Source of the DNA: Planctomycetaceae bacterium
GTDB lineage: Bacteria; Planctomycetota; Planctomycetia; Pirellulales; Thermoguttaceae
Length of the DNA stretch: 6,259 nucleotides
Assembly: GCA_031261125.1 (NCBI GenBank)
Contig: JAISJZ010000310.1
Location: 1-6,259, forward strand
Direction: 5' to 3'
Positions within the stretch are counted from its first letter, which is position 1; every line of letters starts with the position of its first letter. This document shows, piece by piece, positions 1 to 6,259 of this stretch. The position numbers and the translations under genes are program-made. The notes below the pieces were generated by a model that worked only from the letters and a program-made list of their open reading frames with translations, was not told where the DNA came from and made no database searches.

Positions 1-2420
1 CCATCACGACGTTGCCGATTGTTGAACAGAACAGTTTTGATGCCGAAGGTAAAGATGCGGGGTCTATTCGGGTCTTTTGGACGCTGTTCGGCGACGATGT
101 AATCAATCCGGCAGTAAAACCGGAGGATTACATATTGAAATATAAGAAGTCGTCATCATCGGCGGACTGGGGCAGCGGCTCTGCCGACATAATTGTATGG
201 TCGCCGGCACCAACCCCCGAAGACACGGAAGTATTGGTAACGGGGTTGGAAAAAGACACGGAATACCAATTCCAGTTGACCGCAATCGGTACGAATGTCG
301 GAGCCAGCGAGGTTTATGAAGCGACATCCAAGACGCTGTTGAACCCGCCGACGGGTTTTGCTTTTGACCTGGCGAAAACGACACCGACGGCAGTGGACCT
401 GAAATGGGATGCCGTAACGTCCGCAGATTATTCCCTGGAATTGCAATACCGCGTTGAGAATGCGGAAACGTGGACACCCGTAGCGTTGAAAGCCGGAGAT
501 GTGTCGGTAACAGTATCCGGTTTGAGTTTGCAAACCTACGCGTATGAATTCCGTCTCCGGTATGTTCGGAAAGCGGACAGTTTTACCTCCGACTGGGTGT
601 TGCTGGCAACGCAGAAAATTGAAAAGCAGACGCACGATTTGGCACTTGTGACCAATCAGAATCTCGGCGGTTATGACTCGTGGACTTATGTTCCTGAGGA
701 ATGGAAGTACCGCTTGACATCAATTTATGCTCCTAACGCCCGGCTTACCGGTGCGGTTAACTTGTCGGACTGTACCTATCTGAAAGAGGTTACCGTTAAC
801 AACAATCAGTTGACGGCGGTTAATGTTTCCGGCTGTACGTCGCTGGAAACGTTGAAAGTACAGGCAAATAAGATTGCTGCGCTGACCGTTGCCAACACGC
901 CGAAGTTAACGACCTTGTTGTGCTACGGCAACAACCTGACATTCCTGACGCTTCCGCCGAAGGGGTCGATGACAACTTACACTTTTGTTTCCGGTACCAA
1001 CGGACAGGCAGATGTTGCCATCGGTACGGACGGTGTTGTTCCGCAGCAGAATTACTCTGGACTGAAAAATTTCTTGAGTGCCGGCGGCGGTACAACAACT
1101 TACACTTGGTACAAATCAGACGGTGCCGCGCTGGGAAGTTTGGTTACAAACACCGGCGGCGTGTTCACGTTTGACTCTTCGCTGGTCGGGCAATCGGTGT
1201 ATTGTAAGATGACGAATACGGCGTTTTCCGGTTTGACGTTGACAACGGCAACGGTGAAAGTTGATGCCTCGCTTGTTCCGCCCGCAACGCCGGCTGTTTC
1301 GGCGACGAAGCCGACGGCAGACAGCGTGAAATTGACGTGGAACGCCGTCGCCAAGGCAACGTATTACTATGTTTATCGTTCTAACGACAACGGGAAATCG
1401 TATCAAACGGTTGCCTCGAACGTTACGGCAACAACTTGGACGGACAGCAATGTTGCGGCTGGTTCGTACATTTATGCTGTTCGTGCTTATAACGATGCCG
1501 GGAGAAGCGATGCCGGTACGGTGAACGTAGCGGTAACGGGAATACTGCCTGCCGTGCCGAATGTTTCTTACTCGCAGCCGACAGCGGACAGCGTGAAGTT
1601 GACGTGGAACGCTGCTGCGGGGGCAACGTCTTACTATGTCTATCGTTCTAACGACGGCGGAAAATCGTATCAAGCGATCGCTTCCAAAATTACGGCAACG
1701 ACTTGGACGGACACAGGTGTTCCGAACGGTCAGTATCTTTACGCTGTCCGTTCTTACAATGCTAACGGGAGAAGTGGTGCCGCCGAAGTGAACGTGTCGG
1801 TCGGAACATTACCAGCAAAGCCGAACGTTTCGGCAACGCAGCCGACGGCGGACAGCGTAGAATTAACGTGGAATCCCGTTGCGGGAGCAGCGTCTTACTA
1901 CGTCTATCGTTCTAACGACAACGGAAAATCGTATCAAACGATTGCCTCCAAAATTACGGCAACGACTTGGACGGATACAGGTGTTCCGAATGGTCAGTAT
2001 CTTTATGCTGTCCGTGCTTATAACGCTGCCGGAAGAAGTGATGCCGGTACGGTGAACGTAGTGCTTGGAACGCTGCCTGCTGCGCCGAACGTTTCTTACA
2101 ATACGCAACCGGCATCAAACAGTGTGAAATTGACGTGGAATCCCGTTCCGGGGGCAACGTATTACTATGTCTATCGTTCTAACGACGATGGAAAATCATA
2201 TCAAGCGATTGCTTCTAAAATTACGGCAACGACTTGGACGAACACGGGTGTTGCGGCAGGTTCGTACATTTACGCTGTCCGTGCTTATAACGATGCCGGA
2301 AGAAGTGATGCCAGTATGGTGAACGTAACGGTTCCCGCGGCTGCGGCGGCAACACCGCCGTTAAATATGCTCGAATCCGTGTTTGCCGATGATTTCGATG
2401 CGCTCGATGATGAAAACTAA
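1..2420 (+). CDS. Exported FN3/leucine-rich-repeat surface protein, 3' part (5' end outside window)
   Basis: The frame is open to the left edge (first full codon at 3), and the first possible start, a TTG at 12, falls inside a fibronectin-III fold, so the true start lies upstream. It ends at TAA 2418-2420. Counting residues from position 12, the order is: FN3-like domain (about 1-110), second divergent FN3 (111-203), leucine-rich repeats (about 235-315), an Ig-like segment (about 345-419, TTTYTWYKSDG... VYCKMTNTAF), four similar FN3 domains (423-774), an Ala/Pro linker, and an acidic tail NMLESVFADDFDALDDEN. No catalytic motif is visible. LRR followed by Ig-like and FN3 modules is common in large secreted proteins used for adhesion or protein-protein contact; that role is inference. 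A signal peptide, if present, would be upstream. The 3' end overlaps the next gene, so it is probably the first or an internal gene of an operon with the NPCBM protein and the kinase. Confidence 0.9.
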   Translation, partial: ITTLPIVEQNSFDAEGKDAGSIRVFWTLFGDDVINPAVKPEDYILKYKKSSSSADWGSGSADIIVWSPAPTPEDTEVLVTGLEKDTEYQFQLTAIGTNVGASEVYEATSKTLLNPPTGFAFDLAKTTPTAVDLKWDAVTSADYSLELQYRVENAETWTPVALKAGDVSVTVSGLSLQTYAYEFRLRYVRKADSFTSDWVLLATQKIEKQTHDLALVTNQNLGGYDSWTYVPEEWKYRLTSIYAPNARLTGAVNLSDCTYLKEVTVNNNQLTAVNVSGCTSLETLKVQANKIAALTVANTPKLTTLLCYGNNLTFLTLPPKGSMTTYTFVSGTNGQADVAIGTDGVVPQQNYSGLKNFLSAGGGTTTYTWYKSDGAALGSLVTNTGGVFTFDSSLVGQSVYCKMTNTAFSGLTLTTATVKVDASLVPPATPAVSATKPTADSVKLTWNAVAKATYYYVYRSNDNGKSYQTVASNVTATTWTDSNVAAGSYIYAVRAYNDAGRSDAGTVNVAVTGILPAVPNVSYSQPTADSVKLTWNAAAGATSYYVYRSNDGGKSYQAIASKITATTWTDTGVPNGQYLYAVRSYNANGRSGAAEVNVSVGTLPAKPNVSATQPTADSVELTWNPVAGAASYYVYRSNDNGKSYQTIASKITATTWTDTGVPNGQYLYAVRAYNAAGRSDAGTVNVVLGTLPAAPNVSYNTQPASNSVKLTWNPVPGATYYYVYRSNDDGKSYQAIASKITATTWTNTGVAAGSYIYAVRAYNDAGRSDASMVNVTVPAAAAATPPLNMLESVFADDFDALDDEN
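714..956 (+). repeat. Leucine-rich repeat block (about 21-residue units)
   Basis: Within the first gene, residues about 235-315 show repeating units of about 21 residues: LTAVNVSGCTSLETLKVQAN, then IAALTVANTPKLTTLLCYGN, then LTFLTLPP. The shared pattern is L..L.V.....L..L....N, with a conserved Asn closing each unit, which forms the turn in LRR folds. The units are divergent at DNA level. The LTFLTLPP cap followed by a TTYTF/TYTWYK Ig-like segment matches a layout I recall from secreted LRR proteins of gut bacteria (recollection, not searched). Confidence 0.75.
1278..2333 (+). repeat. Four tandem FN3-domain repeats (units of 261-267 bp)
   Basis: Units begin at 1278, 1545, 1809 and 2073, with spacings of 267, 264 and 264 bp; the last ends at 2333. 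Each encodes one FN3 domain starting P-x-P-x-VS, followed by PTADSVKLTWN (or variant), YYVYRSND-GKSYQ, ITATTWT and YAVRAYN-AGRSDA. The DNA is strongly conserved, for example the stretches coding for VYRSND and TATTWT, so duplication is recent or homogenised. Spacing is always a multiple of 3, so copy number can change without a frameshift. The two FN3 domains at the start of the gene are not close relatives of this array. Confidence 0.93.
2407..2420 (+). other. Gene overlap and probable translational coupling (gene 1/gene 2)
   Basis: The second gene starts at ATG 2410 (or the adjacent ATG 2407), ahead of the first gene's stop TAA at 2418-2420, giving an 11- or 14-nt overlap in different frames. 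No purine-rich ribosome site stands out just upstream. This fits re-initiation by ribosomes ending on the first gene. Confidence 0.75.
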
Positions 2421-3753
2421 TAAATGCGGCTTGGTTGTCTTCTGCTTGTTTTTGCTTTTACCGGCGTTTTCGTTTGCGGACGAAACGCCGTTTGAAGTGT
2501 TGAACGCCGACGGCGACCGCATCGTTGGTGCCGTTGTGTCCGTTGATGCCGATAAGGTTGTTCTCAAAACGAAAGACGGACAAAAAGAACTGCCGCTCGA
2601 CCGGTTATCGTTCTTAAAAAATCAGAATGTTCGGCGGGCAGGAGAAAATGCTAAAACCGTTTCCGTGTTGTATCTGCGGGACGGTTCCGTTCTTGTTGCG
2701 GAAAAGTTCACGATGAAGAACACAGCGGTTTCGTGTTTTCCGTTGCCTGGTAAAGAAACCGCATTTCCGTTGGCGCAACTTCGGGCGGCGCGGTTGAGTG
2801 TCAAAAGTGAGGAAAATATAGCAGCACCGCCGGTTGATTGGGTGAAGTTCACCGCAGCGGAAGGCAAAAGCGACCGGTTAATCGCCGGTCAGCCCGGTTC
2901 GCTGGATACCTACACCGGAATTTTGCGGGAAGTCAGCGAAGAGACCGTTTCATTTTCCGTGGACGGCGAAACGTTGCCCGTGCCGCGGCGGAAGGTCTAT
3001 GGACTTTTGCTGACGGTTCCTAACGGGACGGAAACCGTTGCCGGTACCGTCTCGCTCGGTTTGCTCAAACTTTGGAACGGCAGCGTTGCGGTTTTGCGTT
3101 CATTGAAGACGAATGAAAGCGGCGGCGTGGAGTGGACGACACTGTCGGACATCAGCGGGACTTCCCAGCCGGCAGACATTGAATTGTTTGATTTCGGTCG
3201 CAAGAATGCTTCGTATCTTTCGGATTTGAAACCAGTTAGAATCGAACAGGATTTTGTTTTTGGTACAGAATCGGCGGATTCTCCGCTCAAAACATTTCTG
3301 CAATTCCGGTCAAACAAACTTCCTGCCGGTACGGACGCGGTTAAAAAGGAACCATTGCCGATACCAGCGGCACTGCCGAACGGCAGCAAACAAGAAATCC
3401 CTGACCGACCGCTGCCGGATTTGCAAGGATTTCAACTGGACGGTACGGTGTATGAACACGGTTTGACGCTGCCGGCGAAAACAACACTGGAATACGATTT
3501 GCCGGAGAATTTCAAAACGCTGCGGTTTGCTGCGGGGATTGACGACCGGCACAAACCGAACGGACAGGTGCTCTTGCGGGTTCAGGCGGACGGACAACTG
3601 CTGCTGGAAACAGTGCTTCAAGGAACGCAATCGGTGCTGCGGCAGGAATTGAATATCGAAGGAAAAAAGAAATTGACGTTATCGGCGGAGTATTCCGGCG
3701 TTTTTTCCGAACCGGCAATTTTAACACTAGGCGATGTGAAACTGATTAAGTAA
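2410..3753 (+). CDS. Secreted NPCBM-domain protein
   Basis: The chosen start is ATG 2410 (447 aa). ATG 2407 is equally possible; TTG 2383, ATG 2389 and ATG 2398 would put an unusual leader before the signal peptide. No clear Shine-Dalgarno site is visible. Residues 1-23 form a signal peptide: MKTNKC, a hydrophobic core GLVVFCLFLLLP, and cleavage after AFSFA. The mature N-terminus (about 26-60) is a small beta-rich segment (DGDRIVGAVVSVDADKVVLK, then LPLDRL), followed by related beta-rich stretches, including SFSVDGETLPVPRRKVYGL. SYLSDLKP (268-275) precedes the C-terminal domain. Residues about 338-447 resemble the NPCBM/NEW2 family (GFQLDGTVYEHGL... YDLPENFKTLRFAAGIDD... VLLRVQADGQLLLE... LTLSAEYSG). 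NPCBM is a putative carbohydrate-binding module, so a periplasmic or surface glycan-binding role is likely but inferred. No enzymatic domain is seen. The gene overlaps both neighbours. Confidence 0.9.
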   Translation: MKTNKCGLVVFCLFLLLPAFSFADETPFEVLNADGDRIVGAVVSVDADKVVLKTKDGQKELPLDRLSFLKNQNVRRAGENAKTVSVLYLRDGSVLVAEKFTMKNTAVSCFPLPGKETAFPLAQLRAARLSVKSEENIAAPPVDWVKFTAAEGKSDRLIAGQPGSLDTYTGILREVSEETVSFSVDGETLPVPRRKVYGLLLTVPNGTETVAGTVSLGLLKLWNGSVAVLRSLKTNESGGVEWTTLSDISGTSQPADIELFDFGRKNASYLSDLKPVRIEQDFVFGTESADSPLKTFLQFRSNKLPAGTDAVKKEPLPIPAALPNGSKQEIPDRPLPDLQGFQLDGTVYEHGLTLPAKTTLEYDLPENFKTLRFAAGIDDRHKPNGQVLLRVQADGQLLLETVLQGTQSVLRQELNIEGKKKLTLSAEYSGVFSEPAILTLGDVKLIK

Positions 3754-3755
3754 TG
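3751..3755 (+). other. TAATG stop/start overlap (gene 2/gene 3)
   Basis: The stop TAA of the NPCBM gene (3751-3753) shares its last A with the ATG (3753-3755) of the kinase gene. The residues after this ATG (MSLQQIDEICDEFESA) match the usual beginning of planctomycetal kinases, which supports the start. No strong Shine-Dalgarno site precedes it, so coupled re-initiation is the likely route of translation. Confidence 0.85.
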
Positions 3756-6259
3756 TCTCTTCAACAAATCGACGAAATTTGCGACGAGTTCGAGTCCGCT
3801 GTCCGCGAAGGAAAAGCAGCGGCGGTTGAGGACTATCTGTTGAGAATCGAAGATAAAGAGGAACGGAGAAAACTGCTGCGGGAACTGCTGGAAATCGAAA
3901 CAGAATGGTCCGTTGAAAGCGGAACAAGTCCTGCCGATAAACAGAATGAGTTGAAAAAACGTTTCCCCGATGAAACGGAATTGATTGATTCCATTGTTCT
4001 GCGGAATGTCAAACAGCGGCAAATCGGCGATTATGAGATTATCGAAGAGTTGGGACACGGCGGAATGGGCATCGTCTATAAAGCGAAACAAAAACTGCTC
4101 AATCAGACCGTTGCCATTAAGGTTCTTTCGCAAACGCTGTTGAACGACCGGCAGGCAGTCGGACGTTTCCGGCGGGAAATGCAACTGATTGGTTCGCTGA
4201 ACCATCCGAACATTGTCCGCGCTCTCAATGCCGGTGAAACAGCCGGCACGCATTACCTCGTAATGGAATTCATTGACGGATTCACGTTAGCGGCGGGGCT
4301 TGCCCCGCCCGGCGGAACAAGTTCAGCCGCGAACACCGCCGCCGTTTGTGAAGCAATTCGTCAGGCAGCCCTTGGTTTGCAGTATGCTAATGAATTCGGA
4401 CTGATTCACCGCGACATTAAACCGGCAAATTTGATGCTTGACGGCGCGGGAACGGTCAAGATTCTCGATTTGGGTTTGGGCAAATTTATCAGCGAACACC
4501 GGGCAAGCGAAGAGAGCGTTTCATTGACGCAAGCGGGAGCAACGCTGGGAACCGTTGACTATATGTCGCCGGAACAATGCGAAAACGCCGAGACCGCCGA
4601 CATCCGCAGCGATATTTATTCTCTCGGCTGTACACTGTACTATCTGTTGACCGGTGCGGCACCGTACAGCGGTTCTAAATACGATTCAGCCCGCAAAAAA
4701 CTGATGGCGCATATCGTAGGCGGTATTCCCGATGTCCGCAAGATTAACCCTGATGTGCCGGACGCATTACAAGCAGTACTGGAGAAGATGTTAGCGAAGG
4801 AACCGGCAGACCGTTATCAAACGCCGCAGAAAGTTGCCGAAGCATTAGAACCATTCGCGTCGTTTGATAAATTGTTTGCGTTATGCGGAAGTACACTTAA
4901 CCGGTCGGCTGTTCTGCCGTCGGATAAAACGAAGCGGACAACCGCAACGCTGGTGGACGTTAGCCGGCGGGGGGTTGCCCCCGGTAAGAAACGGCATCTT
5001 ATCGGAATTATTTTGGCAACAGTTATTCTTGCTGCCGGATTTGCTCCCTATCTTTTATCAAAGAAGTCCGATACGGATAATAACGGCGGCAATTCTCTGC
5101 CGGTCAACATTGCCGATGAACAGCCGTTGCGCAGCACACTCCGCACGGATTTAGCGTTGCTTCCCGGCTTGAACGGCTCGTGGTGGTTCATCGAAACACC
5201 GCTGTACTTACCGTTCGTCCGCCAAAAACTGATTGAGGAAATTGACCAAACGAAGGACTTGAAAACATTCCTCGGCGGCGAATTGAATTTTTATTACGAT
5301 TCCAACGTGCCGAACGTTTATACGCAGTTGGACAACATCGTTAAAAAATTCCGTAAGGATTTTTCTCCGAAAGAGTCGGCATTGCTTGATAAACTTGCCG
5401 AAACCGGTACCAGTGCCGAACCGGAAACGGTGTATCGGAAAGCGTTGACGTTAGCGGCGGAACTTGTTCCGCCGGGCGGGGCAAGCCCAGCCGCTAACGT
5501 TTTGCATACACAAGCCGTATTAGAACATTACCTTGCTCAATTAACAAACGATAAGCAACTTGCCGTTACGGCGAAAAAACATTACGAAGAGGCGTTGACG
5601 GCATATCAAAAAGAAACGGCAATAAAATCAGAAGCCGATGTACCGGCATCCCGGTTAATGGAGTTTCTCTGTTTATCCGATGCGGCACGGATTGAATACT
5701 TTGCGGGCGGCAATTACAACGGAGCGTTGCAGAAATTTACTGAGGTTTCCTCCCGCCGCCGTACCGGTGAACGTTCCAGTGCGCTGTTCATTGCCGAATT
5801 GTACGCCGCTCACGGAACACTTGCCGCCGAATCCGGTAAATACGATGACTCCTTGTTCGTCCGCGGTTTGGAACGCCTGAACCGGTCTAACGCTGCTCAA
5901 AAGATGCACCCGCTTGCCGCTCAACTGGCGGAACGCTACGGCTGGTCATTACTCGACCAATGGAAAGTTAACGAAGCAAACAAACAGTTTGAATCGGCGT
6001 TGGTCATTCGTGAAGCGAACCGCAAAGAATCCGGCAGTCCGTATTCGGCAATTTCCGTGCTGCACGATTTACACGCCCTTGCATTGTCCCTGCGGTACAA
6101 AGGCAATTCTGACCGGGCAGTTGAAGAATTCCGGCGAACACTGACAAATATCGACGGGATAATACAAAAAAAAGCGGTACCGCCGGACAGCGGATTCTAC
6201 GGCGTTGATTGGTATATTCGGAATATCAAAGAGCGGGCGGCGAACACGCGGGAACGGTT
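3753..6259 (+). CDS. Membrane Ser/Thr protein kinase with TPR-like outer region (3' end outside window)
   Basis: The frame is open from ATG 3753 to the right edge (835 codons, no stop). Residues 1-88 form the helical preamble seen in planctomycetal kinases. The Hanks-type kinase domain spans about 91-368: glycine loop LGHGGMG (100-106), ATP lysine K123 in VAIK, alpha-C glutamate E142, catalytic loop HRDIKPAN (219-226), DLG (239-241) in place of DFG, activation segment end GTVDYMSPE (266-274), D287 in SDIYSLG, and R354 in PADRYQ. All catalytic residues are present, so it should be active. One transmembrane helix lies at about 416-435 after basic KKRH, placing the kinase in the cytoplasm and the rest outside. 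The outer part (436 onward) has a short unrecognised stretch with GLNGSWWFIETPLYLPF, then helical hairpins resembling TPRs (for example KHYEEALTAYQ and ANKQFESALVIREA). Two palindromic elements interrupt it, at residues 178-194 and 566-582. Its substrate is unknown; the overlapping surface-protein genes are candidate functional partners. Confidence 0.93.
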   Translation, partial: MSLQQIDEICDEFESAVREGKAAAVEDYLLRIEDKEERRKLLRELLEIETEWSVESGTSPADKQNELKKRFPDETELIDSIVLRNVKQRQIGDYEIIEELGHGGMGIVYKAKQKLLNQTVAIKVLSQTLLNDRQAVGRFRREMQLIGSLNHPNIVRALNAGETAGTHYLVMEFIDGFTLAAGLAPPGGTSSAANTAAVCEAIRQAALGLQYANEFGLIHRDIKPANLMLDGAGTVKILDLGLGKFISEHRASEESVSLTQAGATLGTVDYMSPEQCENAETADIRSDIYSLGCTLYYLLTGAAPYSGSKYDSARKKLMAHIVGGIPDVRKINPDVPDALQAVLEKMLAKEPADRYQTPQKVAEALEPFASFDKLFALCGSTLNRSAVLPSDKTKRTTATLVDVSRRGVAPGKKRHLIGIILATVILAAGFAPYLLSKKSDTDNNGGNSLPVNIADEQPLRSTLRTDLALLPGLNGSWWFIETPLYLPFVRQKLIEEIDQTKDLKTFLGGELNFYYDSNVPNVYTQLDNIVKKFRKDFSPKESALLDKLAETGTSAEPETVYRKALTLAAELVPPGGASPAANVLHTQAVLEHYLAQLTNDKQLAVTAKKHYEEALTAYQKETAIKSEADVPASRLMEFLCLSDAARIEYFAGGNYNGALQKFTEVSSRRRTGERSSALFIAELYAAHGTLAAESGKYDDSLFVRGLERLNRSNAAQKMHPLAAQLAERYGWSLLDQWKVNEANKQFESALVIREANRKESGSPYSAISVLHDLHALALSLRYKGNSDRAVEEFRRTLTNIDGIIQKKAVPPDSGFYGVDWYIRNIKERAANTRER
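4284..4336 (+). repeat. Palindromic double-hairpin element, copy A, inside kinase domain
   Basis: This 53-bp segment starts ACGTTAGCGGC. It contains a first hairpin GGGGC/GCCCC (4295-4299 with 4302-4306), a GCCCGGC-like centre, a second hairpin GGAAC/GTTC (4314-4318 with 4321-4324), and a right arm CCGCGAAC (4327-4334) that pairs imperfectly with the left arm. It matches the reverse complement of 5448-5500 at 48 of 53 positions, but matches it directly at only 41. It is read in frame as TLAAGLAPPGGTSSAAN and sits between the YLVMEFIDG strand and helix alpha-E of the kinase, a surface-loop area. Exact ends are uncertain. Confidence 0.8.
4957..4988. repeat. Short related hairpin, copy C, before the membrane helix
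   Basis: The segment begins with the same ACGTTAGC word as the longer elements, with one extra C before GGCGGGG, and carries only one hairpin: GGGGG (4969-4973), loop GTTG, CCCCC (4978-4982). TTA (4960-4962) and TAA (4985-4987) can pair outside it. It encodes VSRRGVAPGK in the linker between the kinase domain and the transmembrane helix. The relation to the longer copies rests on the left arm and the similar G/C hairpin, so it may be a shorter family member or coincidence. Confidence 0.5.
5448..5500 (-). repeat. Palindromic double-hairpin element, copy B, inverted, in the outer region
   Basis: This 53-bp segment has perfect 10-bp inverted arms, ACGTTAGCGG (5448-5457) and CCGCTAACGT (5491-5500). 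The first hairpin is GGAAC/GTTCC (5459-5463 with 5466-5470) and the second GGGGC/GCCC (5478-5482 with 5485-5488). The hairpin order is the reverse of copy A, as expected for an inverted insertion. It is read in frame as TLAAELVPPGGASPAAN between predicted helices of the extracytoplasmic part. It is the better-preserved copy, judged by its intact arms. Confidence 0.82.

Noticed and set aside
12..14. TTG as the true start of the first gene
   Set aside because: The frame stays open upstream to the window edge, and there is no signal peptide or ribosome site; the codon lies at the beginning of an FN3-like fold, so the gene is cut by the window.
972..1107. 13-bp direct repeat acaacttacactt at 972 and 1095
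   Set aside because: Both copies encode the beta-strand-like TTYT in the same frame; a short chance or structural match with no sign of mobility.
3618..4253. 211-codon minus-strand open frame across the NPCBM/kinase junction
   Set aside because: It is antisense to two well-supported genes and crosses their boundary; its translation shows no motifs. Other antisense frames, such as 1116-1673, mirror the FN3 repeats.
4467..4475. DLG instead of DFG in the kinase as a sign of inactivity
   Set aside because: The Asp and Gly are kept, DLG is common in planctomycetal kinases, and the ATP lysine, HRD and APE-equivalent (SPE) are all present.
4969..4982. GC hairpins in the kinase gene as rho-independent terminators
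   Set aside because: None is followed by a T-rich run, and all are deep inside an open coding frame.
4864..5154. 96-codon + strand open frame inside the kinase gene
   Set aside because: It lies in another frame of a gene with clear kinase and membrane features, and its product has no recognisable domain.
6166..6173. Run of eight A as a possible slippage or frameshift site
   Set aside because: The kinase frame continues normally through it to the window edge, and no stimulatory structure or conserved alternative product is evident.

Overview
The window is coding from end to end on the + strand and most likely comes from a Planctomycetota genome (Pirellulales/Thermoguttaceae-like; the exact lineage is inference). 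Three things point there. The Ser/Thr kinase has the N-terminal preamble typical of planctomycetal kinases (IDEICDEFESA... LLRELLEIE... RFPDE). The middle gene is a secreted NPCBM-type protein with internal segments (YLSDLKP, RRKVYGLL) that I associate with that phylum. Start sites lack clear Shine-Dalgarno sequences.

Layout: (1) positions 1-2420 hold the 3' part of a large exported modular protein: two divergent FN3 domains, a short leucine-rich repeat block, an Ig-like segment, four closely related tandem FN3 repeats, and an Ala/Pro-rich linker ending in an acidic tail. (2) Positions 2410-3753 hold a complete gene for a signal-peptide protein with small beta-rich segments and a C-terminal NPCBM domain. 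(3) Positions 3753-6259 hold a Hanks-type Ser/Thr kinase with one transmembrane helix and a helical, TPR-like extracytoplasmic part. It is open at the right edge, with no stop in 835 codons.

The genes overlap by about 11 nt and by 1 nt (TAATG), so they almost certainly form one translationally coupled operon. A plausible but unproven reading is a cell-surface module: an adhesin-like FN3/LRR protein, a secreted glycan-binding protein, and a membrane kinase whose outer part could sense surface state.

The most unusual signal is a roughly 53-bp palindromic element (two GC-rich hairpins inside about 10-bp inverted arms). It occurs twice inside the kinase gene, in opposite orientations, at 4284-4336 and 5448-5500. 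Because the element is nearly self-complementary and both copies sit in the same codon phase, both encode nearly the same 17-residue peptide. A shorter related hairpin lies at 4957-4988, just before the transmembrane helix. This resembles in principle the gene-invading palindromic elements of Rickettsia, but I do not recognise this one.

I see no RNA genes, insertion sequences, CRISPR, promoters or terminators, and no intergenic space to hold them.
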